From assembly GCA_964459845.1 (NCBI GenBank), contig CAYWOC010000016.1:1-51472 (forward strand): DNA of 51,472 bases, in the 5' to 3' direction. This DNA comes from CALZFJ01 sp964459845. GTDB taxonomy: Bacteria; Bacteroidota; Bacteroidia; Bacteroidales; Muribaculaceae. The position numbers and the translations under genes are program-made. The notes beneath the pieces are model-generated. The model worked only from the letters and a program-made list of their open reading frames with translations, ran no database searches and had not been told where the DNA came from. Positions 8,736 to 16,618 of this stretch are shown here, one piece after another. The first letter of the stretch is position 1, and the number at the start of each line of letters is the position of its first letter.

Positions 8736-8743
8736 TAATTTTG
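8736..8743 (+). promoter_or_regulatory. -7 promoter element for the WG-repeat/caspase gene
   Basis: TAATTTTG is an exact TAnnTTTG match 29 nt upstream of the start codon at 8773. No clear -33 TTTG is found at the usual distance, because that position falls within the preceding terminator. Confidence 0.45.
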
Positions 8744-8772
8744 CCGTTGTAAACCCAAATTATTTTCAGAGG

Positions 8773-11322
8773 ATGAAGCGATTAGCACTACTAAGTTATC
8801 TATTATTATTTTCGGTGATTGCATCATTTGCCGACAAAATTGAGCGTGTTGTTGAAAAAGACGGACAAGTATGGTATAAAATCACGACCGACGACAATTT
8901 GTATGGTGTCGCCGACAAGAAAGGAAAGGTACTGATTCCTGCAAAATACGACTTGCTTGTGTATTATGATGCAGATAAGGAATTTGGCGGATTTGTGAAT
9001 TATGGCGAAGATAACCAGTGTAAATCGATTTGGACGCTTAATGGCAAATGCGTTATTCCTGAGTCGGCTGGATATACCGACATTGTGAAACAGGAAGCAT
9101 ACGACGACACTCACCGGCATTGGTATCAGGTGAAAGTGGGGGATTTGTATGGAGCTTGCACACTATCGGGTGAAGTTATGGTCAAGCCGGGCTATGACAA
9201 CCTGTTCTACGGCGGAAACGGACTTACGGTGCAAGTGAATGACCAATATATAGCTCTCGGTGTAACTCTTGACAACTATAAGATTGCTAAGCCGAAGATA
9301 GCTCCACAGCACAATGACTATGCCAACAACAACCGCAACCAGAACCTCAAAGATAGTACATTTGGCGGTGGCAAAGACGGATATGACACATCGGGGGTGG
9401 AATACTCGGAATTTAGCGACATAAAAAATGGCTTCAAGGGCTACAAGTTGAGCAAGGGCAGTAAGCGTGGGTTTGCCGATGCTGACCGCAACATTATCAT
9501 TCCTGTGAAATATGATCTTGTGACGTATCACAGCAGTGACGGCGGATGGTTTTCTGGCACACAAAACTATGGAAAGCGCAATCAGCTCGATTCGGCTTGG
9601 GACTTATATGGGAATTGCATAATATCAGAAGATAGGGGGTATTCAGACATCACAATGCACACTGTAGATGGCGCGCACGTTCACTGGTATTCGGTGGAGC
9701 GTGGCAAGGCTGTTGGAGCTTGCGATGCATACGGCAAGGAAATTATTGCCCCCGACAAGAAGTATTCTACAAGCCTGTTCTACAGCTCTGACGGATTCAA
9801 TACGAAAGTAGGCTCAAAATATGTGACGCTCGGTATCACTCTTGACCTTTCAACTCCGACATATTCCGATACTTATCAGCCAAATAAGTCGGCAGCCAAG
9901 CCTCGACAAAACAGCTACGCTCAAAACAATGGCAACGGTAGTAAGAAGCAGCAGTCGCCTGCTGCACCCCGACAGAACAATACCAAGCCGGCAGTTCAGC
10001 AAACGGAGAAGTTCAGCGCCTATGCTCAGCGTGTAGTCACTGAAAGAGTGAAGGAATGGCAGGAGAAAGGCGAATTTGAGACAAGCAGCGAGTGGCACTC
10101 GCGAGTGAATGAAGCCACGCAGAAGCAGAAGATATCAGTCCTCATCGAGGAGGCTCGAAAAGAATATGTGACAAAATACGCCCCATCCACAATGCGTGCG
10201 TCTATCGGCAAATATGATGCCGACAATGGTGTTTTCCCTGTTAAAACCAAGGGTAAGGGCACGGTGTATGTGTCGGTGCCGCGAGCAGAAGCTCCAACGT
10301 TCAAGACGCAGTGGCAAAAGGTGTCGATAAATCCTAAATATGGAGTAATCAACGACACTGTGGGCATATTGTCGTGCAGCTTCAAACTCGGCTCGAAGAT
10401 ATATCGCACAGCCACCGACTATGCCGACGACAGCAACTCGGCTGTAGCACAGAGTCTGCCAAAGATAGAAATCAATGTCGCCGACGATGCGTCACCTCGC
10501 CGTAGCGTGGCGCAGACTACTGTCAAGAAGCCAGCTATAGACAACAGAATAGACATCGACATCCCTGTGAACAAGACAAGCAACGACCATACATTTGCTG
10601 TGATTATCGGCAATGAGAATTATCAGTCGGTGGCAAAAGTGCCATTTGCCGGCAACGATGCCAAAGTGTTTGCCGCATATTGCAACAAGACGCTCGGCAT
10701 TCCGCAAAAGAACATCAAGGTGTATCAGGATGCAACATTCGGAAAGATACTGTCGGCAATAAAATATGTAAATCAAGTTTCGTCGGCATTTAATGGCGAT
10801 ATAAACATAATATTCTATTATGCCGGTCACGGCATTCCAAATGAGAGCGACAAGAGTGCGTATCTGCTGCCTATCGATGCCGACGGCACGCAGACTGAAG
10901 TGTGCTATGGGTTGAACCGGCTATATTCCGAGCTTGGCAAGACGAATGCCAAGTCGATTGTCGTGTTCCTTGACGCATGTTTCAGCGGCACACAGCGTGG
11001 CAATGGCATGGTAGCCAATGTGCGCGGTGTGGCAATAAAGCCGCGTACAGCCGACCCTGCCGGGAATATGGTGGTGCTTTCGGCTGCCTCGGGCAATCAG
11101 ACGGCTTATCCATACGAGGAAAAAGGGCACGGGCTGTTCACATATTACCTTCTCGACAAGCTGCAGCAGTCTAAGGGAAATGTCACAATCAAGGAACTTG
11201 GCGACTATATCACCACAAACGTCCAGCAGCAATCGGTGGTAATCAACTCTAAAGTTCAGACACCGACAATCACCTCGTCGCCCGACCTGCAAAACTGGCA
11301 ATCCCTAAAGCTGAAGCAATAA
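8773..11322 (+). CDS. Secreted caspase-like (C14) protease with WG repeats
   Basis: The ATG at 8773 begins a signal peptide (MKRLALLSYLLLFSVIASFA); an in-frame ATG at 8710 lies upstream of the promoter and is rejected. The product has 849 residues. WG-type repeats occupy about 25-370 (GVADKKGKVLIPAKYD, GFADADRNIIIPVKYD). A low-complexity Gln/Asn/Pro linker spans about 370-420, a middle region with a charged helix about 425-600, and a caspase p20-like domain about 608-849. The catalytic dyad is visible: His686 in YYAGHG and Cys736 in LDACFSG. The substrate is unknown. The N-terminal repeats may serve ligand recognition. Export of a caspase-fold protease is unusual, though gingipain-like relatives are secreted in this phylum. 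Confidence 0.85.
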   Translation: MKRLALLSYLLLFSVIASFADKIERVVEKDGQVWYKITTDDNLYGVADKKGKVLIPAKYDLLVYYDADKEFGGFVNYGEDNQCKSIWTLNGKCVIPESAGYTDIVKQEAYDDTHRHWYQVKVGDLYGACTLSGEVMVKPGYDNLFYGGNGLTVQVNDQYIALGVTLDNYKIAKPKIAPQHNDYANNNRNQNLKDSTFGGGKDGYDTSGVEYSEFSDIKNGFKGYKLSKGSKRGFADADRNIIIPVKYDLVTYHSSDGGWFSGTQNYGKRNQLDSAWDLYGNCIISEDRGYSDITMHTVDGAHVHWYSVERGKAVGACDAYGKEIIAPDKKYSTSLFYSSDGFNTKVGSKYVTLGITLDLSTPTYSDTYQPNKSAAKPRQNSYAQNNGNGSKKQQSPAAPRQNNTKPAVQQTEKFSAYAQRVVTERVKEWQEKGEFETSSEWHSRVNEATQKQKISVLIEEARKEYVTKYAPSTMRASIGKYDADNGVFPVKTKGKGTVYVSVPRAEAPTFKTQWQKVSINPKYGVINDTVGILSCSFKLGSKIYRTATDYADDSNSAVAQSLPKIEINVADDASPRRSVAQTTVKKPAIDNRIDIDIPVNKTSNDHTFAVIIGNENYQSVAKVPFAGNDAKVFAAYCNKTLGIPQKNIKVYQDATFGKILSAIKYVNQVSSAFNGDINIIFYYAGHGIPNESDKSAYLLPIDADGTQTEVCYGLNRLYSELGKTNAKSIVVFLDACFSGTQRGNGMVANVRGVAIKPRTADPAGNMVVLSAASGNQTAYPYEEKGHGLFTYYLLDKLQQSKGNVTIKELGDYITTNVQQQSVVINSKVQTPTITSSPDLQNWQSLKLKQ

Positions 11323-11407
11323 CACTTCGTGTTATGGAGAACAGCAGCACCCATAAATTATGGCCGCAATGCCGCCACCATAATCTACTCAGGGGCTAAA
11401 ATTAAAT

Positions 11408-11446
11408 GCGAGATGATGTATCGTTGTTTCTGATGCATCATCTCGC
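11408..11446 (+). terminator. Hairpin after the caspase gene, possible terminator
   Basis: GCGAGATGATG (11408-11418) pairs with CATCATCTCGC (11436-11446). The stem is strong but only a weak T-rich tail follows. Confidence 0.5.
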
Positions 11447-11476
11447 TTCAATATGACCTTAATCAATTAATTAATA

Positions 11477-11640
11477 TTATTTTTTGAACCTTATCTGCAA
11501 ATTAAGCTTGATATAAATATCTCCGTCATTACCTCTGTAAAGCGAGCCAAAGTTATATCTGCTTCTGCTTGCCCTTTCAAATCGGGTGTTGTTATAGAGA
11601 TTGTCCTCGACATCATTCTGATTGTAGAAATGGTAGCAAA
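11477..11640 (-). pseudogene. C-terminal remnant of an outer-membrane barrel protein
   Basis: On the minus strand the frame ending at the TAA at 11477-11479 encodes about 50 residues with the look of a barrel terminus: FERASRSRYNFGSLYRG, then DGDIYIKLNLQIRFKK. The alternating pattern and aromatic C-terminus suggest the last strands of a TonB-dependent or similar barrel. Upstream in this frame a TGA occurs near 11695 and barrel-like sequence stops near 11640, where a different frame takes over. No start or body of the gene is present, so this is a deletion scar. Confidence 0.5.
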
Positions 11641-11748
11641 CAATCAGCAAAAAACTGCGGCATACAGATATCCAAAAACTGGAGGTCGTTCAAAAACACC
11701 GCACTATCTATTCCCTTGTATGACAGGCTGCACCCATGTTTGGCTATT

Positions 11749-12042
11749 TCACGAATTATGCTGAGGATTGGGTAACACAATTCCAACTTGTTCATTCAGA
11801 CAGAGAATCCTTTTGTAAAATGCCTCTAATGCTTCGGCAAATAAAGATTTTTCTATATTCACCAAAGTCTGTAATAAGTCAGATTTTGTACCAATGTCTT
11901 TCATCCAGACAATATCATCTTCACAAACTTCATCACCATAAAGATATCGAAATATAATATCGACAGTAAGGACTCTGTCGTCAGACGAGAACCTTGGATG
12001 ATTTTTTTCTATAAAATTCCAATAGGAAAATTCCTTGTCCAT
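11749..12042 (-). CDS. Small protein of unknown function next to the HNH nuclease gene
   Basis: This 97-residue ORF starts 4 nt after the stop of the HNH endonuclease gene, so it probably shares its transcript. The sequence (MDKEFSYWNFIEKNH..., FRYLYGDEVCEDDIVW) is acidic, AT-rich and matches no family I know. Its end is doubtful: from about 11795 a neighbouring frame (MNKLELCYPILSIIREIAKHG, open to 11613) looks as much like protein as the annotated end LNEQVGIVLPNPQHNS. A frameshift in the last 50 nt is therefore possible. It may be an accessory factor of the restriction operon (inference). Confidence 0.45.
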   Translation of the reverse strand: MDKEFSYWNFIEKNHPRFSSDDRVLTVDIIFRYLYGDEVCEDDIVWMKDIGTKSDLLQTLVNIEKSLFAEALEAFYKRILCLNEQVGIVLPNPQHNS

Positions 12043-12046
12043 GTGT

Positions 12047-12808
12047 TTAGTGATTAAGATATTTCTGATAATGTAAATCTAAAAAAAATTTGTTCGGAGC
12101 AAAACGTTTAGGGGAGATTATTTTTTTGCCATTAATACTCTTAAGATATTTTCGGAAATTTTCTTCTGTTGTTTCTTCGAACATTTCATCTGACACAACA
12201 ATATCATAATCGGGAGTAATACCAATTAAATATTTGTCATATGCTTTATGAAAAAGTACATTCATGCACAATCCATTTTCAGGATTACATCTATTTGTTG
12301 TATTCTCACGCCAACTCAGAATATGGCACGCCTCCAACAATTCGGTGTTTTGAATTCCAGAAATACAACATCTAAAATCGTATGTACTCATTATAATATC
12401 GCGAAAGAATCGTTGATTAACTCTTTGTTTAACATATGACATACGTTCTTCTCCGTAAGGAAATGCAATGTTATCAGTTCCGATAGTTTGTTCAATAGTT
12501 AGATTTCTATATTTAGCAATAATACATTCGCTCTCGTACGCAAAAGTATCTGGGGATTTATAGAATTTATTCCAAACCTCTTCTTCTATCTTTGCGCCAT
12601 GCGACAATCCGACGATGCCTTTTTCTTTTAATTTAGGATCCAGCCGTCCTAAATTCCCTATTTTCATATTAAGTGCACTTGGACTCCTTCCGATGAGTTT
12701 CGCATATTCAATAATGAGAGGATGATATTTATTACTATCCTTAAATGGAATTTTACAATACGCATTAAATGCTACTATGGTTTCCTCTAATGTCCAGCTA
12801 TTAATCAT
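12047..12808 (-). CDS. HNH endonuclease, probable restriction enzyme
   Basis: The 253-residue protein has an N-terminal region typical of HNH restriction-type nucleases (WTLEETIVAFNAYCKIPF, KLIGRSPSALNMKIGNL). Its C-terminal HNH core contains CCISG (about 147-151), ACHILSW with His162, NPENGLCMN (about 176-183) and FHKAYDKYL with His187. These fit the metal-binding and catalytic His-Asn-His triad, so the nuclease appears complete. In this family the gene usually follows a cytosine methyltransferase gene. Here the neighbour upstream, 12 nt away, is a methyltransferase cut off before its catalytic motif. The gene is visibly AT-richer than the surrounding housekeeping genes, consistent with transfer. 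Confidence 0.82.
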   Translation of the reverse strand: MINSWTLEETIVAFNAYCKIPFKDSNKYHPLIIEYAKLIGRSPSALNMKIGNLGRLDPKLKEKGIVGLSHGAKIEEEVWNKFYKSPDTFAYESECIIAKYRNLTIEQTIGTDNIAFPYGEERMSYVKQRVNQRFFRDIIMSTYDFRCCISGIQNTELLEACHILSWRENTTNRCNPENGLCMNVLFHKAYDKYLIGITPDYDIVVSDEMFEETTEENFRKYLKSINGKKIISPKRFAPNKFFLDLHYQKYLNH

Positions 12809-12820
12809 ATTCTTGTTGAA

Positions 12821-13342
12821 CTAATTACTTCCTTTGGTTATATTGCCGAATGGAACATTGCCATAATTGGCATAGTATGTTTTCTTGGCTTGCTCATCCC
12901 ATTCGGAAGAGAATACACATTCTCCTCCAAGGTTCTGAAATGCCATTCTGAAACCGCCAATTCCTGCAAATAGGTCTATAAATTTGAATTTAGGATTCTT
13001 TGGAGCTTGGAATGGAGCTGCAAATAAGTCATGGAACAAATATGTTTGGTAGCCAATAGCTGAGTCTGAAACACCTTCAAAATCAGTTGGCTTATGGTGC
13101 ATTTCGCTCCGTACAAACTCATACCACAAGTTCAATATGTCTTCTGCCTGTCTTTCGTATGGCATCTCGACATCTGCATTGCGCAACTGCAAGTAATGTG
13201 TAATTAAGGCAGCCTGATCTACGAAAGGTATAATCTTGCCATCCTCGTCAATAGTCTCTTTACCGAACACTTGTATCTTGTCAGCTCTTTTCTTGCAAAA
13301 ATCGAACAGTGAAAATTGCTTATTTGTTGTCGTATTTATCAT
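12821..13342 (-). pseudogene. Truncated C5 cytosine DNA methyltransferase
   Basis: This 173-residue ORF has an N-terminal extension of about 115 residues, then the SAM-binding start of a C5 methyltransferase: FIDLFAGIGGFRMAF (motif I) and CVFSSEWDEQA (motif II). It stops soon after with GNITKGSN. The catalytic PCQ, ENV, QRR motifs, the target-recognition domain and the final GNS motif are absent; these normally need 250 or more further residues. The HNH nuclease gene begins 12 nt after the stop, so a deletion appears to have removed the rest. The stub cannot methylate DNA by itself. It probably was the protective partner of the HNH nuclease. Confidence 0.8.
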
Positions 13343-13364
13343 TTTTTGTTGTTTATTTTTATAA

Positions 13365-13404
13365 ATTCTGTCGTCTCAGCTTTCAAGAGTTGAGATAACA
13401 GAAT
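13365..13404 (-). repeat. Interrupted inverted repeat upstream of the truncated methyltransferase
   Basis: ATTCTGT (13365-13371) and TCTCA (13374-13378) pair with TGAGA (13391-13395) and ACAGAAT (13398-13404). The element lies 23 nt upstream of the methyltransferase start, in its leader. It could be an operator or an RNA hairpin of the former restriction-modification system. Confidence 0.4.
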
Positions 13405-13544
13405 AACTGTGCATAAATGTGGCTACTGTGTATTGAAAAAGTTGAAAGATTTATATTCAACTGTTCAGTAAGCCATTTGTTTGTCTTCTTGACAAGTACT
13501 ATTTCCAACCTATTTGCATTTTTTATAATATTGAATCTAAATAA

Positions 13545-13552
13545 CAAAGGTA
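13545..13552 (-). promoter_or_regulatory. -7 promoter element for the methyltransferase remnant/HNH operon
   Basis: On the minus strand this reads TACCTTTG, an exact TAnnTTTG match. It predicts a start near 13541 and a leader of about 200 nt containing the inverted repeat at 13365-13404. No good -33 element is seen. Confidence 0.4.
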
Positions 13553-13557
13553 GTGAT

Positions 13558-13695
13558 TTATTGCCATTTTAGCGCAGAATTGTAAATTTTAATGTAGCAG
13601 TTCTTTTTTTGTTTAAATTGTTTTATTGGGGTCAAGGACAAGATGCCTACCTCGGCATTATGATATTTTACAGATAATCGGTCAATCTTTTTCAT
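13558..13695 (-). pseudogene. hipA: HipA-like toxin stump
   Basis: An ATG at 13693-13695 overlaps the last codons of the HipB-like gene by 14 nt, the usual coupled arrangement of hipBA. It encodes MKKIDRLSVKYHNAEVGILS followed by LTP, which fits the N-terminal subdomain of HipA kinases. After about 23 residues the family pattern is lost and the frame runs through IKQFKQKK to a stop at 13558. The kinase domain, normally several hundred residues, is missing altogether. A deletion has joined the start of hipA to the promoter region of the restriction remnant. Confidence 0.65.
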
Positions 13696-14020
13696 TTCGG
13701 TATGCTCTTTTTTTATCTCTATTTTTGCGTATTTCTGCAAGCTCATCCATTGTGGAATATTTTGGCTCGGAGAAAATGTTTTTTATTTCTGTGGTATAGC
13801 CTAATGCGTTTGCTATTCCTATTAGATTTTTTAAAGATATCAAACCTTTCTGCTCGAACCGCACAATGTTGCTAACTGCAACTCCCGACATCTCTGAAAT
13901 TTGGTCTCGTGTAAGATTCTTTTCTAAGCGTCGTTTCCTGAAGTCTTTGGCAATGCTGTCGGCAATGTCATCAGCATTGGTAAGTGTGAAATTGTCTAAT
14001 ATTGATAATATATTATTCAT
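13682..14020 (-). CDS. hipB: HipB-like XRE-family antitoxin/transcription regulator
   Basis: The 112-residue protein has an XRE helix-turn-helix: RRLEKNLTRDQISEMSGVAV then SNIVRFEQKG (about 30-60). It ends in a charged tail (EIRKNRDKKRAYRNEKD). Size, domain and the overlapping HipA-like start identify it as the antitoxin of a HipBA-type module. Such proteins bind their own promoter and neutralise the HipA kinase. With the toxin gone it may survive as a DNA-binding repressor only. The promoter at 14064-14095 and the short dyad TTATAGATAA between promoter and start (about 14038-14047) suggest autoregulation. Confidence 0.75.
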   Translation of the reverse strand: MNNILSILDNFTLTNADDIADSIAKDFRKRRLEKNLTRDQISEMSGVAVSNIVRFEQKGLISLKNLIGIANALGYTTEIKNIFSEPKYSTMDELAEIRKNRDKKRAYRNEKD

Positions 14021-14063
14021 TGTGTGTCGATATTATTGGTTATAGATAATATATTATTATTTG

Positions 14064-14095
14064 CAAAGATATAAAAAATGTGGCAGTAATCACAA
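14064..14095 (-). promoter_or_regulatory. Promoter of the hipB-like gene
   Basis: On the minus strand TTG (14093-14095), a 21-nt spacer and TATCTTTG (14064-14071) fit the Bacteroidales consensus. The -33 element falls inside the terminator of upp. The AT-rich dyad region between the -7 element and the start codon could be the HipB operator. Confidence 0.6.
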
Positions 14096-14112
14096 TTACT
14101 GCCACATTTTTT
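14073..14112 (-). terminator. Terminator of the HAD-ribF-upp operon
   Basis: A perfect 18-bp stem, AAAAAATGTGGCAGTAAT with its complement, encloses a CACA loop. The A and T tracts flank both sides, so it works in either direction. It lies about 50 nt after the upp stop codon. Confidence 0.85.
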
Positions 14113-14165
14113 TGTTTTGAGTTGGGCTATATTGAATCGGTGACATTCTTGGTTCGGGCGGATGA

Positions 14166-14819
14166 TTATTCCTTTTCGCCGTAGGCAAGGTCGCCTGCAT
14201 CTCCAAGTCCCGGGACGATATATGAGTGGGTGTTAAGCTCGGGGTCGATTGCGCCTACCCACAGAGTGGTATTCTCCGGGAAATGCTTTGAGATGAAATC
14301 TACAGCCTGCTTTGATGCCACAACCGATGCAAGGTGTATCTTCTTTGGCTTGCCCTTGGTGAGAAGAGCCTGATATGCGAGTTCCATCGATGAGCCTGTG
14401 GCAAGCATAGGATCCACAAGAACGAGTGTTTTGCCGTCGAGACGCGGCGAAGCCATGTATTCTATGTGTATGTCGAAATTGTCGGTATCTTTACGGAACT
14501 TGCGGTATGCACTCACAAATGCGTTTTCGGCACGGTCGATATAGCTCAAGAAGCCCTCATGGAAAGGAAGACCGGCACGCAGAATGGTGGCAAGCACTAT
14601 GCGCTCTGACGATACCTTGCACTTGGCTGTTCCGAGAGGTGTGGTGATGTCGGCATCCGAATATTCCACCTGCTTGGAAATCTCGTAAGCCATTATTTGG
14701 CCGATGCGTCTTAGGTTTTCGCGGAAGCGAAGACGGTCGCTTTGTACCGCTGTGTCGCGCAACTCCGCCATATAGTTGCTCACAAGCGAAGGATGCTCAT
14801 CAAAATTAATTATATTCAT
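14166..14819 (-). CDS. upp: Uracil phosphoribosyltransferase
   Basis: The 217-residue protein converts uracil and PRPP to UMP in pyrimidine salvage in the cytosol. The PRPP-binding loop is visible as LVDPMLATGSSM (about 136-147), and the uracil-binding end reads YIVPGLGDAGDLAYG. Length matches the family. It is the last gene of a probable operon after the HAD phosphatase and ribF genes (41 nt from ribF) and is followed by a strong terminator. Confidence 0.93.
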   Translation of the reverse strand: MNIINFDEHPSLVSNYMAELRDTAVQSDRLRFRENLRRIGQIMAYEISKQVEYSDADITTPLGTAKCKVSSERIVLATILRAGLPFHEGFLSYIDRAENAFVSAYRKFRKDTDNFDIHIEYMASPRLDGKTLVLVDPMLATGSSMELAYQALLTKGKPKKIHLASVVASKQAVDFISKHFPENTTLWVGAIDPELNTHSYIVPGLGDAGDLAYGEKE

Positions 14820-14860
14820 ATCTTTTTGGTATTTTATATGTTGTCAATTATCGTGTTTAG

Positions 14861-15832
14861 TCAGCTTTTGAGCTGCTGTGCCAGTATCTTCTTGGCTGTG
14901 TCACGGTCGTCTTCAAGCTGCGATTTCAGGTCGTCGATAGATTTCATAGGACGCTCATTGCGCAAGCGTGCCACGAAATCCATATCAATATATTCGTCGT
15001 AGATGTCGCCGTCGAAGTCGAATATGTTCACCTCAATGCTGAGTTTGTCGCCGTCGGCAAATGTGGGACGGACACCTATGTTCACCATTCCGCCGTAACT
15101 TGTGCTGCAAGAATGCACTATTACGGCATACACACTATGGCGTGGCACAATCACACCGTTGCTGGCATCGATGTTTGCCGTTGGGAATCCGATTTCCCTT
15201 CCGCGCGCAAACCCATGCACCACTTTGCCGCTTAAGCGGAAAGGAGATCCGAGCTTGAGAGCCGCAGTCTCCACATCGCCGTCATCAATCAGTCTGCGTA
15301 TTATCGATGAGCTGACTGGAGCCGCCTCGCCATGATATTCGTCGGCACGCTCAATTTTCACACCAAGCATCGCGCCATTGCGCACATAGTCGTCGTGGCA
15401 CTCGCTGCGGTTATGCCCGAAGCGGTGATTGAAGCCCATTAGTAATGCCCCGACACCATAGTGCCGGCTCACGAGGCGTATATATTCGGTGGAGTCGAGT
15501 TTCGACAGTTCGGAGGTGAAATCCATCAATATTATAAAATCGATGCCCGTGGAGGCGAGTTTTTTGAGTCTCGCTTCGAGGGGCATCAGCATCTTCAGCT
15601 TGCTGTCGGGGTGAAGTATGTTCTGTGGATGGTCACGGAATGTAATTACTGCCGATTTCATGCCGCAACGAGCAGCCAACAGCCGCAGGTGGGATATAAG
15701 CCACTTGTGGCCGCAATGCACACCGTCGAACATTCCTATGCTTGCCGCCACGCATTTCTCTGGCAACTTGTCGGGGCTCGTCACAACCACTGTGGTGCCA
15801 ATCAATTCTATGTCGCTGAGATTTTCAATCAT
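14861..15832 (-). CDS. ribF: Bifunctional riboflavin kinase/FAD synthetase
   Basis: The 323-residue enzyme phosphorylates riboflavin to FMN and adenylates FMN to FAD. The nucleotidyltransferase domain (about 20-185) has the signature GMFDGVHCGH, and the flavokinase domain (about 195-320) has GREIGFPTANI and GMVNIGVRPTF. Length is normal for RibF. It starts 3 nt after the stop of the HAD gene, so translation is probably coupled. Confidence 0.93.
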   Translation of the reverse strand: MIENLSDIELIGTTVVVTSPDKLPEKCVAASIGMFDGVHCGHKWLISHLRLLAARCGMKSAVITFRDHPQNILHPDSKLKMLMPLEARLKKLASTGIDFIILMDFTSELSKLDSTEYIRLVSRHYGVGALLMGFNHRFGHNRSECHDDYVRNGAMLGVKIERADEYHGEAAPVSSSIIRRLIDDGDVETAALKLGSPFRLSGKVVHGFARGREIGFPTANIDASNGVIVPRHSVYAVIVHSCSTSYGGMVNIGVRPTFADGDKLSIEVNIFDFDGDIYDEYIDMDFVARLRNERPMKSIDDLKSQLEDDRDTAKKILAQQLKS

Positions 15833-15835
15833 CGG

Positions 15836-16507
15836 TTATCTTACAGAGGCAATGGCATCGATGAATTCAGTTCCGGGAGCTACAAGAGCAGTCTTGAATC
15901 CCAGTTTAGCGGCGGCATCAAGGTTCTTCTGCGAATCGTCGAAAAACACGGTTTCCTCGGGCTTTATTCCGAGATGCTCAATAGTGTATTCAAAAATTTT
16001 GCGGTCGGGCTTTGCGCATTTGGCCTTGAACGACACCACTTGTCCGTCGAAGTAGTCGCTCATCTCCTTGCCTTCGGCACGGAAGCACTCGGCAATTTTT
16101 GAGTTGTACATAATCGAGTTTGTGTTTGACAGCAGATATATCTTGAAGTTGCGGCGAAGCATACGCAGCTCCACCAGCCGATGCTCGGGAATGCCAATCA
16201 AAAAGTCGTTGAGTGCATTCTTGAGGTTCTCATTAGAAATGACCTTTCCGCCATCGGGGAAATTCTGCCGCATGGCATCATAAAACTCCTCTTCGCTGAG
16301 AATACCTTCCTCAAGTTTAAGGAACGGACCGCTCTGCACATACAGTCCGAGCATGTTCTCGGCTGTATGTTCGCTCATTCCGAGAGTCACGAGCGACTTC
16401 ACGCATCGCTCGCGCTTTATGTCCATTATCACGCCGCCAAGGTCAAAAAGCAGGTTCTTGATGCCCTTCAAGCAGCCGCTGTCGTTGTTTCGTGGATTCA
16501 ATCCCAT
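15836..16507 (-). CDS. HAD-superfamily phosphatase (YihX-like)
   Basis: The 223-residue protein carries the HAD motifs: nucleophile Asp in LLFDLGGVIMD (about 19-29), motif II in IYLLSNTN, a Lys in CAKPDRKIFEY, and acidic motif IV in VFFDDSQKN. The arrangement matches subfamily IA hydrolases such as the glucose-1-phosphatase YihX. The true substrate cannot be read from sequence. As the first gene before ribF it might dephosphorylate a riboflavin-pathway intermediate, since bacteria use HAD enzymes for that step (inference). A consensus promoter lies just upstream. Confidence 0.8.
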   Translation of the reverse strand: MGLNPRNNDSGCLKGIKNLLFDLGGVIMDIKRERCVKSLVTLGMSEHTAENMLGLYVQSGPFLKLEEGILSEEEFYDAMRQNFPDGGKVISNENLKNALNDFLIGIPEHRLVELRMLRRNFKIYLLSNTNSIMYNSKIAECFRAEGKEMSDYFDGQVVSFKAKCAKPDRKIFEYTIEHLGIKPEETVFFDDSQKNLDAAAKLGFKTALVAPGTEFIDAIASVR

Positions 16508-16540
16508 ATACTATATTAAGTCCTTTCAGTTTTCAGTGTG

Positions 16541-16571
16541 CAAAATTAAGAATTATAATCCACATTCCCAA
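16541..16571 (-). promoter_or_regulatory. Promoter of the HAD-ribF-upp operon
   Basis: On the minus strand TTG at 16569-16571, a 20-nt spacer and TAATTTTG at 16541-16548 match the Bacteroidales consensus, about 34 nt upstream of the start codon. Confidence 0.7.
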
Positions 16572-16618
16572 TTATTCTGTATCAAGGAGGAATGTGCTTC
16601 TATCTATTAATTGGGAGT

